Assembly (NCBI RefSeq): GCF_001427525.1
Contig: NZ_LMGU01000001.1
Location: 3,107,713-3,171,712, forward strand
Direction of reading: 5' to 3'
Source of the DNA: Microbacterium sp. Root61
Lineage (GTDB): Bacteria > Actinomycetota > Actinomycetes > Actinomycetales > Microbacteriaceae
Length of the DNA stretch: 64,000 nucleotides
Part shown: positions 26,229 to 34,757 of the stretch, piece after piece
Layout of the letters: each line of letters opens with the position of its first letter
How positions within the stretch are numbered: position 1 is the stretch's first letter
Position numbers and translations under genes: made by a program
The notes under the pieces: generated by a model
Seen by the model: the letters and a program-made list of their open reading frames with translations, nothing else
The model's database searches: none
Told to the model about the DNA's origin: nothing

Positions 26229-27299
26229 GTGACGGATGAGACCGGAAATGCAGAGCCGCGAGTCCTGGCCCGAGCGCGCGGCGGCCTCGGCCATCTGACG
26301 CTCAATCGCCCCCGCGCCATCAACGCGCTCGACCTCGACATGGTCGACGGGCTCGCCCAGGCGCTGGACGCGTGGGACGGCGACACCGACGTCGACATCG
26401 TGCTGCTGGACGGCGCGGGCGAGCGCGGCCTGTGCGCCGGCGGCGACGTGCGGGGACTGTACGACCAGATCTCGGCGGGGCGCCCCGAAGACACCGGCAT
26501 CTTCTTCCGGGCCGAATACGCGCTCAACGCCCGCATCGCGGAGTACCGCAAGCCGATCGTGGTCATCGCCGACGGCATCACGATGGGCGGCGGCATCGGC
26601 CTGGCCGGGCACGCGGCGATCCGCATCGTGACCGAGCGCTCGCGCCTGGCCATGCCCGAGACCCGCATCGGGTTCACCCCCGACGTGGGCGGCTCCTGGC
26701 TGCTCGCGCGCGCCCCCGGACGGCTCGGCGAGTACCTCGGGCTCACCGGCGCCGCAATGGACGCCGCGGACGCGATCTACACGGGCTTCGCCGACCACCT
26801 CGTGCCTTCGGCGAACCTCGAGGGCCTACGCGACGCGCTGGAGACGCGGGCCGACCCGTCCAGCCCGACCGAGCTCGTGCTGTTGTTCGACGAGACGGCC
26901 GGGCCGTCGCGGCTCGAAGCGGCCCAGGTCTGGATCGACGACGCCTTCGCCGCCGACACCGTCGCCGAGATCGTTCGGCGCCTGCGCGCACGCCCCGAAG
27001 CCGAGGCGATCGCGACCGCCGACCTTCTCGAGGAGCTGTCCCCGATCGGTCTGGCCGTCACCCTCGAAGCAGTCCGCCGTGCCCGCGCACTGCCCGACCT
27101 GCGTGCGGCGCTCGCCGAGGAGTACCGCCTGGTGCTGTGGTTCGCCCACACGCAGCCCGACCTCGTCGAGGGCATCCGCGCCCAGCTGGTCGACAAGGAC
27201 CGCTCCCCGCGCTGGGTCCCGGCGACCATCACGGAACTGCCGACGGATGCCGCGGCATCCGCTTTCGCCTACGAACCCGTCGTCGCGCTCTGGGGGTGA
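26229..27299 (+). CDS. Enoyl-CoA hydratase/isomerase family, 3-hydroxyisobutyryl-CoA hydrolase-like
   Basis: A 356-residue crotonase-fold protein. The length and the extra C-terminal domain fit 3-hydroxyisobutyryl-CoA hydrolase (valine breakdown), not the ~260-residue hydratases. Signatures: LTLNRPRAINALDLDMVDGL, GAGERGLCAGGDVRGLYD (oxyanion-hole glycines), TMGGGIGLAGHAAIRIVTE and MPETRIGFTPDVGGSWLLAR with catalytic Glu and Asp. GTG 26229 is selected by the upstream -10 box and domain start. It is followed 7 bp later by a membrane-protein gene. Confidence 0.85.
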   Translation: MTDETGNAEPRVLARARGGLGHLTLNRPRAINALDLDMVDGLAQALDAWDGDTDVDIVLLDGAGERGLCAGGDVRGLYDQISAGRPEDTGIFFRAEYALNARIAEYRKPIVVIADGITMGGGIGLAGHAAIRIVTERSRLAMPETRIGFTPDVGGSWLLARAPGRLGEYLGLTGAAMDAADAIYTGFADHLVPSANLEGLRDALETRADPSSPTELVLLFDETAGPSRLEAAQVWIDDAFAADTVAEIVRRLRARPEAEAIATADLLEELSPIGLAVTLEAVRRARALPDLRAALAEEYRLVLWFAHTQPDLVEGIRAQLVDKDRSPRWVPATITELPTDAAASAFAYEPVVALWG

Positions 27300-27306
27300 G
27301 GTCGAG

Positions 27307-28143
27307 GTGTCCGAGCAGGAGGATCCGCCACGTCGCCGCGCGTATTCGGTGGGTGTCGCGCTCGACTGGTTCTTCTTCGTCTTCGCCGGACTCGCGGCGA
27401 TCTGGCTCGCGTACCTGAGCTTCACCGAGACGTTCAAGCTCGGCTGGTGGGGGATCCTGGTCGCGATCGTCTTCTGGGTGCTGCTGGCCTACCTCGTGCT
27501 GCCGCGCCTGCACCGCATCCTGACCACGATCTACGTGCCGGACTACTTCATCGGCCGCACCCGCACCAGCGACGGGCTCCTGGGCGACCCGGTGAACCTC
27601 GGGTTCATGGGGTCGGGAGAGCAGATCGAGGCGGCGTTGCAGACCGCCGGCTGGACCAAGGCCGACCCGGTGACGCTCGGCTCGTCGTGGCGCATCGTCA
27701 CGTCGACGCTGACGCGGCGCAGCTATGACGAGGCGCCGGTCAGCCCGCTGTTCCTGTTCGGCCACCCGCAGGACTTCGCATACCAGCAGGAGGTCGACGG
27801 CAACCCGGCCCAACGCCACCACGTGCGGTTCTGGAAGTGCCCCGACGGCTGGCTGCTGCCGGGCGGACGGCGCGTGGACTGGCTGGCCGCCGGCACGTTC
27901 GACACGGCGGTCGGGCTCTCCCTGTTCACCCTGCAGATCACGCACCGCATCGACGCGAACACCGACATCGAGCGCGACCACATCGTGACGACCCTCCGCG
28001 GCGCGGACGACCGCGTGCAGGTCGACGTCATCGAGGACTTCGCGACCGGCTACCACGCGCGCAACGGCGGAGGAGACAGCATCCACACCGACGGCGACCT
28101 GCCCATCGTGGACGTCCGCCGTGTGGAGGTGAGTGTGGCATGA
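27307..28143 (+). CDS. Membrane protein with LssY-like C-terminal domain
   Basis: A 278-residue protein. Two N-terminal membrane helices (about 17-36 and 45-62) are followed by a soluble domain whose pattern (GDPVNLGFMGSGEQIEAALQTAGW, then SPLFLFGHPQDFAYQQ) matches the LssY C-terminal domain of DedA/LssY-type proteins, here without the DedA part. A GGTGAGG-type site precedes GTG 27307. It overlaps the next membrane protein gene (ATGA). Function unknown. Confidence 0.7.
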   Translation: MSEQEDPPRRRAYSVGVALDWFFFVFAGLAAIWLAYLSFTETFKLGWWGILVAIVFWVLLAYLVLPRLHRILTTIYVPDYFIGRTRTSDGLLGDPVNLGFMGSGEQIEAALQTAGWTKADPVTLGSSWRIVTSTLTRRSYDEAPVSPLFLFGHPQDFAYQQEVDGNPAQRHHVRFWKCPDGWLLPGGRRVDWLAAGTFDTAVGLSLFTLQITHRIDANTDIERDHIVTTLRGADDRVQVDVIEDFATGYHARNGGGDSIHTDGDLPIVDVRRVEVSVA

Positions 28144-28652
28144 GCGAACCGCAGAAGCGCCCGGCGTTCGAGCCGCCGACCCGGCTGATGAAGCCGATGG
28201 CGTACGACCCCGCCATGCGGCGTCCGATCTCGACCGTCGCCGGCGCCGTGCTCGTGCTGCTGCGCGTGCTGGCGGGTGCGGTGTGGCTCATCGAGCTCGC
28301 GGCGCACTGGGGTTCGTACGCGGCTGAGATCGACGGGGCGCTCGAAGGGGTGGAGTTCTCGCCCGGGTTCGTCGACGGCACCCTCGCCGTCTTCGTCGGC
28401 ATCAGCATCCTCGTGCTGCTGGTGGACGCGTCCCTGGCGGTGCTGATCATCCGCGGCGTGAACTGGGCGCGCGTCGTCGTCATGATCTTCTCGGTCATCT
28501 CGATCACGTCCTCGTTCGTCGGGTGGTGGGTGCAGGGCCAGGAGATCGAACTGCGCGGAAGCCTGTTGTCGCTCGCCCTCGACATCCTCGTGCTGCTGGC
28601 GCTGTCCAGCCGCAGCGCCGCCGCCTACGCGCGCCGCAACGAGCGGCGCTGA
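28140..28652 (+). CDS. Small four-helix membrane protein
   Basis: A 170-residue integral membrane protein with hydrophobic segments at about 30-55, 80-102, 105-128 and 140-158, a Pro-rich cytoplasmic N-terminus and an Arg-rich C-terminal end. I do not recognise a family. ATG overlaps the LssY-like gene, so the pair is co-translated and may act together. Confidence 0.7.
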   Translation: MSEPQKRPAFEPPTRLMKPMAYDPAMRRPISTVAGAVLVLLRVLAGAVWLIELAAHWGSYAAEIDGALEGVEFSPGFVDGTLAVFVGISILVLLVDASLAVLIIRGVNWARVVVMIFSVISITSSFVGWWVQGQEIELRGSLLSLALDILVLLALSSRSAAAYARRNERR

Positions 28653-28686
28653 GCGTCGGCTGAGCGCCACCGCCCCTCTGGGGCGT

Positions 28687-28692
28687 TAGCCT
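28687..28692 (+). promoter_or_regulatory. Promoter -10 box of the J-domain gene
   Basis: TAGCCT is followed by a small dyad GATCCG-CTCGCA-CGGATC (28695-28712) and the GGGGGGAG ribosome site of the GTG start at 28725. The dyad abuts the ribosome site and might tune translation. Confidence 0.4.
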
Positions 28693-28724
28693 GAGATCCG
28701 CTCGCACGGATCGGGGGGAGAAAC

Positions 28725-29651
28725 GTGTTCGACAGCCCACTGTCCGCGTCGGCCTACGAGGTGCTCGGAGTCCTGCCCGCCGTCGATGAGGAGGCGCTGC
28801 GCAAGGCGTATCGTCTGCGGCTGCGCCAGACGCATCCCGACACCGGTGGCGATGCGGCCGTCTTCATTCAGGTGCAGCGCGCGTGGGAGCTCGTCGGCAC
28901 GCCCGACGCCCGCGCCGCCTACGACCGCGGGCACGGCTTCGCGGATGCCCCGGCGCCGGAGTGGTCGGGATGGCGTGCGCCTGCCGCGCAGAACGACACC
29001 CGTCCCCGTGCCCGTTCCCACGGGCAGCCGGGCGGCTGGCGGCGCGAGCGCTACCTCACGCTGATCCGGGAGTGGGCGGGGCGCGGTGTGACGCTCGCCG
29101 ACCCGTACGACCCCGCCCTGGTGCGGTCGGCGCCGCACGGCATCCGGCGGCTGCTGGCCGACGCGCTCGCCGAGGAGGCCACGGCCCGCATCGTCGGCGA
29201 CCTGGGCATGGGCTACACGGTGTGGCACGACGTGGCGGCCGGCGGGAGGGATGCCGACCCCGAGGCGAAGCTCGACCACATCGTGCTCGGCCCGAGCGGG
29301 CTCTACGGAGTGTTGTCGGAGGACTTCGGCGGGCCGGTGCGCGTGCGCCGCGGCGACCTGATCGGCGACGGCGTGGACGGCTCGCCGGTCGGGACGCTGC
29401 TGGCACGGATGCGGGTGATGGCCCGGGCGGCCGGGGTGCGCTTCAGCGGTGCGATCGTGGTGCTGCCTGACGAGGACGTACTGAGCGTGATCGACGAGAT
29501 CGGGAAGGTCCGCGGCATCCCCGTCGCCATCGTGGCCCGCAGCGCGCTGTCGACGGTGCTGCGTCGAGGGATCACCGGCTCGCGCTCGATGGGCGGCAAC
29601 GAGGTCTTCGATGTGCGCACCCGCCTGCAGCAGACCGCGCGATTCGTCTGA
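28725..29651 (+). CDS. J-domain protein with NERD-like nuclease-related domain
   Basis: Residues 8-70 are a J-domain with the essential HPD tripeptide at 37-39 (QTHPDTGG), which would stimulate DnaK ATPase. A Pro/Arg linker follows, then about 200 residues with AKLDHIVLGPSGLYGV, resembling the core of NERD domains (usually IDHVVVGPxGVF). The Glu/Lys catalytic pair typical of active nucleases is not clear. The combination of J-domain and NERD-like domain is unusual. GTG start with a strong GGGGGGAG site. Confidence 0.75.
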   Translation: MFDSPLSASAYEVLGVLPAVDEEALRKAYRLRLRQTHPDTGGDAAVFIQVQRAWELVGTPDARAAYDRGHGFADAPAPEWSGWRAPAAQNDTRPRARSHGQPGGWRRERYLTLIREWAGRGVTLADPYDPALVRSAPHGIRRLLADALAEEATARIVGDLGMGYTVWHDVAAGGRDADPEAKLDHIVLGPSGLYGVLSEDFGGPVRVRRGDLIGDGVDGSPVGTLLARMRVMARAAGVRFSGAIVVLPDEDVLSVIDEIGKVRGIPVAIVARSALSTVLRRGITGSRSMGGNEVFDVRTRLQQTARFV

Positions 29652-29682
29652 CCCGGTCGCCCCGAGGCGGGCTGACGCGGCG

Positions 29683-31203
29683 TCAGCCGTTGAGGCCGAA
29701 GAGGTCCAGCGGGTGCGTGAGCCGCCACCAGGGCGACGGGCCGTCGATGTCGTCGGAGAGCCGCAGATCGACGGTCGTCGAGTCCAACGGTCCGCGCACC
29801 GACAGTGAGCCGACCGTGTCGCCGGCCTTCCGGCTGTCGTCCAGGGCGTAGGTCGTGGTGACTTCGCCCACGCCACCGTTCCAGAGGATCACGTCGGCAT
29901 CCGCCGCGGTGAGCACGTTCGCCTTCGCACCCCACAGCGTCTTGACTGTTCCGGCGAGAGTGTCAGCCGTCACCGAAGGGCGCAGCTGCAGCTCCTGCTC
30001 GAGCTGGGCGTACAGCGCGCGCGAGGCCTCGACACGGGTCGCGTCGTCGGGCTGGCCGAGCACGGAGGCGTAGAGGCGCACGGCGGTGTCGCCGACCGTG
30101 ATGGTCTTGGCGGAGAGGAGGTTGTACCGATCCAGCGACCCGGTCTTGATGCCGAGCACGCCGGGGTCGACGAGCAGCCCATTGGTGTTCTCGACGAGCC
30201 CCGCGCCGGGCAGCTCGACGGACTGCTTGGCGACGATCTCGGCGATCACCGGGTTGGCGAGGGCCCGCTCGGCGAGCGGGATCAGCGCCTCCGGGCTCGC
30301 GACGTTGCCCATCTCGATGCCGGACGGATCCACGATCGTCACCCCGGGCACGCCGTGCGTCTCCAGCCAGCTCTGCGCCGCACTGGCGAAGACCCGGTCG
30401 TTGGGCCAGAGGTTGCCGGCGAGCCGGTCGGCATAGTTGTTGGCCGAGCCGATCAGCATGCCCTCCAGCAGCTGGTATTGGGTCAGCGTGCCGCCCACCG
30501 GCACGTCCAGTGCGGACTCGCCGTTGGCCCGGTAACTCCAGTACCGCGTGCGGTCGGCGCCGGTGAAGGCGTACTCCGGCCCCTGCTCGCCGAGCGCGAG
30601 CGGCATCCGGTCGAGCACCAGCAGCGCGGTGACGACCTTGGTGATGCTGGCGATCGTGTCGGCGTCGGTCGTGGACGCGGTGACGCCGTCGATGCCGGCG
30701 ACCTCGACGGCGGCGCTTCCCACGGCCGGCCATGCCGGAGTCGTCACGGGTGCGGCCACAGGCTGCACCGCGACCGCGGTGATCTCGGGTGCGACCGAGT
30801 GCAGCGGCCAGAGGAGCGTCGTGGCCGAGTAGCCGCCCAGCAGCAGCGCGATGATCCCGACGGGGACGAGCACGCCGGGGCGCCACGGCGAGCGGCGGGG
30901 CGCGTCGGAGAGCAGATCGGCCGTGACGGGCACATACGGCGCGGTGCTGTTCTCGAGCGCGGGAGTCGCGCGGGTGAGCGAGAGGACGGATGCCTCATCC
31001 ACCCAGCCGAAGGCCACGCGCGGCGCGGCCGGGGCCTTCTTCGGCGGGCGTCCGCCGGACAGGTCGGAGGCGGGCGGCAGCGGTGCAGGGGGCAGTGCGT
31101 CGGATTCGACGGTGAGCACACCTGACGGGATACCGGAGGCCCCGGCATCCGTCTGCTGTCGCAGCATACGTCGCGAAGGCGCGGGGGCGTCGTCGTGGGT
31201 CAC
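29683..31203 (-). CDS. D-alanyl-D-alanine carboxypeptidase (peptidase family S11)
   Basis: A 506-residue penicillin-binding protein that trims the terminal D-Ala of peptidoglycan stem peptides. A long cytoplasmic N-terminus (about 1-108) rich in Pro/Ala precedes a single membrane helix (110-132). The outside domain carries SxxK (SITK, Ser186-Lys189), SxN (SAN, 253-255) and KTG (353-355). Start is GTG 31203; a TAACTT box about 7-12 nt upstream suggests a leaderless mRNA. The gene is divergent from the riboswitch-controlled transporter, with only about 40 bp between the two promoters. Confidence 0.9.
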   Translation of the reverse strand: MTHDDAPAPSRRMLRQQTDAGASGIPSGVLTVESDALPPAPLPPASDLSGGRPPKKAPAAPRVAFGWVDEASVLSLTRATPALENSTAPYVPVTADLLSDAPRRSPWRPGVLVPVGIIALLLGGYSATTLLWPLHSVAPEITAVAVQPVAAPVTTPAWPAVGSAAVEVAGIDGVTASTTDADTIASITKVVTALLVLDRMPLALGEQGPEYAFTGADRTRYWSYRANGESALDVPVGGTLTQYQLLEGMLIGSANNYADRLAGNLWPNDRVFASAAQSWLETHGVPGVTIVDPSGIEMGNVASPEALIPLAERALANPVIAEIVAKQSVELPGAGLVENTNGLLVDPGVLGIKTGSLDRYNLLSAKTITVGDTAVRLYASVLGQPDDATRVEASRALYAQLEQELQLRPSVTADTLAGTVKTLWGAKANVLTAADADVILWNGGVGEVTTTYALDDSRKAGDTVGSLSVRGPLDSTTVDLRLSDDIDGPSPWWRLTHPLDLFGLNG

Positions 31204-31233
31204 CTGCCTAAGTTACCCCGCCGAAGGTCGCGC

Positions 31234-31239
31234 TATACT
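31234..31239 (+). promoter_or_regulatory. Promoter -10 box of the ykoEDC operon
   Basis: TATACT, about 10 nt upstream of the TPP riboswitch; the -35 is weak (AGTTAC, 31211-31216, 17 nt spacing). Confidence 0.55.
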
Positions 31240-31248
31240 CAACGGCAC

Positions 31249-31340
31249 AACCACGGGAGTCCGGTGAGCCGGGCTGAGAGGAAGCGAACCACGCTTCGAC
31301 CGTCGAACCTGATCTGGATCATGCCAGCGCAGGGAGGAGT
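31249..31340 (+). promoter_or_regulatory. TPP (thi-box) riboswitch
   Basis: All conserved thi-box blocks are present in order: ACGGGAGTCC with GGTGAGCCGGGCTGAGAGG (P2/P3 core with CTGAGA), a variable hairpin GAAGCGAACCACGCTTC (P3a), then CGAACCTGATCTGGATCATGCCAGCGCAGGGAGG (ACCTGATCTGG, P4/P5 and closing P1 strand). The last block, GGGAGGAG, is also the ribosome site of ykoE, so bound thiamine pyrophosphate should block translation initiation directly. Confidence 0.95.
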
Positions 31341-31344
31341 CAGA

Positions 31345-31995
31345 ATGAGTGTTTCCACGCCCACGTCCGCTTCGAAGGATGAGCTTTCCGCACGCCGCGG
31401 ATGGGGGTCGATCGTCTGGCGGTGGCGGGTCGTCGACATCGTCGTGGCCAGCGTCATCGGAGTCGCGTCCGGGCTGATCTTCCTCCTCTGGAACATCGGC
31501 TACCTCGGCCCGAAGGCGATCCTCGAGCCCCTCCTGCCCGGCCTGCAGGGCCTGCTGGACGGACCCTGGCTGTTCGCCGGAGTGCTCGGCGCACTGATCA
31601 TCCGCAAGCCGGGTGCCGCCATCTACACCGAGGTGCTCGCCGCGGTCGTCTCGGCGCTCATCGGCAACCAGTGGGGCGGCTTCCTCACGCTCGAGGCGGG
31701 CTTCATCCAGGGCCTCGGCGCGGAGGCCATCTTCCTGCTCTTCTTCTACCGCCGCTGGAGCCTGCCGGTCGCGATCCTCGCCGGTGCCGGGGCCGCCTTG
31801 GCCGGTGGCATCAACAACCTGCTGCTCTGGTACGCGGGCGCCGACGTCACGTTCACCGTGGTCTACCTCGCCAGCACCGTCGTGTCCGGCGCGGTCATCG
31901 CGGGAGGACTCTCGTGGGTCCTGGCACGGGGCATCGCCGCGACCGGGGCACTCAACCGCTTCGCGTCGGGGCAAGAGGTCCAGGCGCGCGTGTAG
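31345..31995 (+). CDS. ykoE: ECF transporter substrate-binding component for thiamine/HMP precursor
   Basis: A 216-residue membrane protein of the YkoE family with about six helices (VVDIVVASVIGVASGLIFLLW; WLFAGVLGALIIRKPGAAIYTEVLAA; WGGFLTLEAGFIQGLGAEAIFLLF). The IRKPGAA and EAGFIQGLGAE stretches are typical of YkoE, the S component that recognises hydroxymethylpyrimidine or thiamine. The TPP riboswitch immediately upstream confirms the vitamin B1 role. ATG 31345 is fixed by the GGGAGGAG site. ATPase and T component follow. Confidence 0.92.
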   Translation: MSVSTPTSASKDELSARRGWGSIVWRWRVVDIVVASVIGVASGLIFLLWNIGYLGPKAILEPLLPGLQGLLDGPWLFAGVLGALIIRKPGAAIYTEVLAAVVSALIGNQWGGFLTLEAGFIQGLGAEAIFLLFFYRRWSLPVAILAGAGAALAGGINNLLLWYAGADVTFTVVYLASTVVSGAVIAGGLSWVLARGIAATGALNRFASGQEVQARV

Positions 31996-31997
31996 TC

Positions 31998-33449
31998 GTG
32001 GCCGCTCTCACCCCGGCGTCCGTCGAGGCGCGCGATTGGGGCTGGCGCCACTCGGGCCGACATGCCTGGGCGGTGCAGGATGCCTCGTTCCGCATCGACC
32101 CCGGAGAACGGGTGCTGCTGCTCGGCGCCTCGGGCTCCGGCAAGACGACGCTGCTGCACGGCCTGGCCGGGGTGCTCGGCGGCGACGAGGAGGGCGAGTC
32201 CGAGGGCGCGCTGCTGATCGACGGCGTCCCCGCCGCACGGGCGCGGGGGCGCGCGGGACTCGTGCTACAGGATCCCGACTCGCAGGTGATCCTGGCGCGC
32301 GTGGGCGACGACGTCGCGTTCGGATGCGAGAACCTCGGCATCCCGCGCGGGGAGATCTGGCCGCGGGTCGAGGCGGCGCTGGACGCCGTGGGGCTGGACG
32401 TGCCGCTGGACCGCCCGACCAAGGCGCTCTCCGGCGGACAGAAGCAGCGCCTCGCGCTGGCCGGCGTCGTCGCCATGCGCCCGGGACTGCTGCTGTTGGA
32501 CGAGCCGACGGCCAATCTCGACCCGGCCGGGGTCGAGGAGGTGCGCGAGGCGGTCAGACGTGTGCTGGATGCGACCGGTTCGACGCTGGTCGTGGTCGAG
32601 CATCGCGTGCAGGTGTGGCTGCCGCTCGTGGACCGGGTAATCGTGCTCGGGCAGGGCGGTGTGGTGGCCGACGGCTCGCCCGCGGCGGTGCTCGGTGCCC
32701 GGGGCGCGGAGCTCGCCGCGGCGGGGGTCTGGGTTCCCGGGCTGCCGCCGGCGCACCCGGCTCCACCCGCGGGTCGTCCGGGCGAGGTGCTGCTGCGCGC
32801 CGATGACGTCTCGGTCGGGCGCGTGCGGGGGGTGGCCGTGGCAGCCGGACTCTCGCTGGAGGTGCCGGCGGGTGCGGTCACGGCGATCACGGGTCCGAAC
32901 GGCGCGGGCAAATCGACGCTCGGCCTCACCCTGGCCGGGCTGCTCCCGCCCGTGCGCGGAAAGGTCGCCGCGGCGGCGAACCTCGCCGACGGCATCGCGG
33001 CCGCGCCGATCGACTGGACGTCGCGCCAGCTGCTGTCCCGCATCGGCATGGTCTTCCAGGAGCCCGAGCACCAGCTGCTGGAGACGACCGTCCGGGCCGA
33101 GCTGGAGGTCGGGCCGCGCGCGCTGGGGCTGGCCCCCGACGAGATGGACGCCCGGGTCGATGACCTCCTCGAGCGGCTGCGCCTGGCGCCGCTCGCCCGG
33201 GCGAACCCGTACACGCTGTCCGGCGGCGAGAAGCGGCGGCTCACGGTCGCGGCGGCGCTGGCCAGCCGGCCGCGCGTGCTGGTGCTGGACGAGCCGACGT
33301 TCGGTCAGGATGCCCGCACGTGGGCGGAGCTCGTGGCGATCCTCGCCGAGCTGCGCGACGCGGGGTCGGCCATTGTGACGATCACGCATGACGAAGAGGT
33401 GGTGCGCGCCCTGCATGCGCGCACCTTCGCACTGGACGGTGCGTCATGA
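31998..33449 (+). CDS. ykoD: ECF transporter duplicated ATPase (YkoD)
   Basis: A 483-residue protein made of two ABC ATPase domains in tandem. Domain 1 (about 10-235): Walker A GASGSGKTT, signature LSGGQKQRLALA, Walker B LLLDEPTANLD. Domain 2 (about 260-480): GPNGAGKST, LSGGEKRRLTVA, VLVLDEPTFGQD. Both ATP sites look intact. It energises YkoE with the T component encoded next. GTG starts 2 bp after the ykoE stop; the 3' end overlaps ykoC (ATGA). Confidence 0.92.
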   Translation: MAALTPASVEARDWGWRHSGRHAWAVQDASFRIDPGERVLLLGASGSGKTTLLHGLAGVLGGDEEGESEGALLIDGVPAARARGRAGLVLQDPDSQVILARVGDDVAFGCENLGIPRGEIWPRVEAALDAVGLDVPLDRPTKALSGGQKQRLALAGVVAMRPGLLLLDEPTANLDPAGVEEVREAVRRVLDATGSTLVVVEHRVQVWLPLVDRVIVLGQGGVVADGSPAAVLGARGAELAAAGVWVPGLPPAHPAPPAGRPGEVLLRADDVSVGRVRGVAVAAGLSLEVPAGAVTAITGPNGAGKSTLGLTLAGLLPPVRGKVAAAANLADGIAAAPIDWTSRQLLSRIGMVFQEPEHQLLETTVRAELEVGPRALGLAPDEMDARVDDLLERLRLAPLARANPYTLSGGEKRRLTVAAALASRPRVLVLDEPTFGQDARTWAELVAILAELRDAGSAIVTITHDEEVVRALHARTFALDGAS

Positions 33450-34237
33450 CACTTCTGGAGACCCGCGCGCGGACGGGAGCGATCGCCCGCATCAATCCGG
33501 TCGCCAAGCTGGGGGCATCCGCTCTCATCGCGATCCCGCTGATCCTGACCCTCGACTGGGTCTCGGCCGCGACAGCTCTGCTGCTGGAGGCTCTGCTGCT
33601 GCCGTTCGCGGGGCTCGGCTGGCGCGAGTTCTGGACGCGCACCTGGCCCGTGTGGCTGGCCGCGCCGCTGACGGCGCTCACGATCGCGCTGTACGGCGAG
33701 GCGTCGGGGCAGGTCTACGTCGACTGGTTCGTGGTGCGCGTCAGCGAGGGCTCGCTCGAGCTTGCACTCGCGACGTTCTTCCGCGTCCTCGCGATCGCGC
33801 TGCCCTCGGTGGTGCTGTTCGTGACGGTCGATCCGACCGACCTGGCCGACGGCCTGGGGCAGGTGCTCCGGCTGCCCTCGCGCTTCGTCATGGGGGCTCT
33901 GGCCGGCCTGCGCATGATCGGGCTGTTCCTGGACGACTGGCGCGCTATGGAGCTCGCGCGCCGTGCGCGGGGGGTGGCGGATGCCGGCCGCCTGCGTCGC
34001 TTCCTCGGGATGGCGTTCGCGCTGCTCGTGCTCTCGATCCGGCGCGGCTCGAAGCTCGCGACCGCGATGGAGGCGCGCGGCTTCGGTGCGGACGGCGAGC
34101 GGACGTGGGCGCGCGAGTCGCGGTTCGGCGCACGCGAGTGGGCGTTGATGGGCATCGGCCTCGCGATCTCGCTCATCGCCGTGACGGCCGCGGTCCTCGC
34201 CGGCACGTGGAACTTCGTTCTCGGCCCCTCGGCCTGA
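33446..34237 (+). CDS. ykoC: ECF transporter T component (CbiQ/YkoC family)
   Basis: A 263-residue membrane protein with five to six helices and the CbiQ-family coupling motif: MELARRARGVAD and AMEARGFG correspond to the two Ala-Arg-Gly motifs that grip the ATPases. RINPVAKLGASAL at the N-terminus is also typical. It completes the ykoE-D-C thiamine/HMP uptake operon under the TPP riboswitch. Only 22 bp separate it from the convergent SRPBCC gene. Confidence 0.9.
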   Translation: MTLLETRARTGAIARINPVAKLGASALIAIPLILTLDWVSAATALLLEALLLPFAGLGWREFWTRTWPVWLAAPLTALTIALYGEASGQVYVDWFVVRVSEGSLELALATFFRVLAIALPSVVLFVTVDPTDLADGLGQVLRLPSRFVMGALAGLRMIGLFLDDWRAMELARRARGVADAGRLRRFLGMAFALLVLSIRRGSKLATAMEARGFGADGERTWARESRFGAREWALMGIGLAISLIAVTAAVLAGTWNFVLGPSA

Positions 34238-34259
34238 CCCGGGCGTTGGCGTACCGAGC

Positions 34260-34757
34260 TCAGGGTGCGAGTGCCTGATAGGCGTCCTTGAGGGCGGGGT
34301 AGTAGTCGTCCCACGCGACCGTGGCGACATCCTTGCCGTCGTGCGCGGCGACGAGCCGGTCGAGGTAGTACTCCCAGCCCGGACCGATCGAGCCGACGTC
34401 CTCGCCGGGGTTGAGGCGCTGCCCGAAGGTCAAGGTCGTGCCGGCGGCGTCCTCGTGCAACTCGAACCACAGATGCCATGCCCCGGCGCCCATCGACGTG
34501 TCGCCGGCGAATCGCCGTGGCGGATCGCACTCGAGGATCGCGTACTGCTCGGCCGTGGCATCCGCCGACTCGGCCGTCATGAAGAAGTCGACCGTGCCGC
34601 TCGCGGGGTCGCCCTCCCAGCGCCCGATCCAGCGCTCGAGCCGGTCGGACACGGTCAGTTCGCGCCAGATCTCCGCCGCCGACGCGGCGAAGTGGCGGGT
34701 GAGGATGAGGTTCGGCCGCCCGTCGATGCGGGTCACGGTTCCGCGGATCTGCGTCAT
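34260..34757 (-). CDS. SRPBCC/AHSA1 domain protein
   Basis: A 165-residue START-like (AHSA1) protein: ILTRHFAASAAEIWRELTVSDRLERWIG at the N-terminus is the family hallmark, with RFAGDTSMGAGAWHLWFELHE in the sheet and a C-terminal helix GPGWEYYLDRLVAAH that closes the ligand cavity. ATG overlaps the stop of the upstream phosphotransferase-like gene, so the two are co-translated. Ligand unknown. Confidence 0.85.
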   Translation of the reverse strand: MTQIRGTVTRIDGRPNLILTRHFAASAAEIWRELTVSDRLERWIGRWEGDPASGTVDFFMTAESADATAEQYAILECDPPRRFAGDTSMGAGAWHLWFELHEDAAGTTLTFGQRLNPGEDVGSIGPGWEYYLDRLVAAHDGKDVATVAWDDYYPALKDAYQALAP

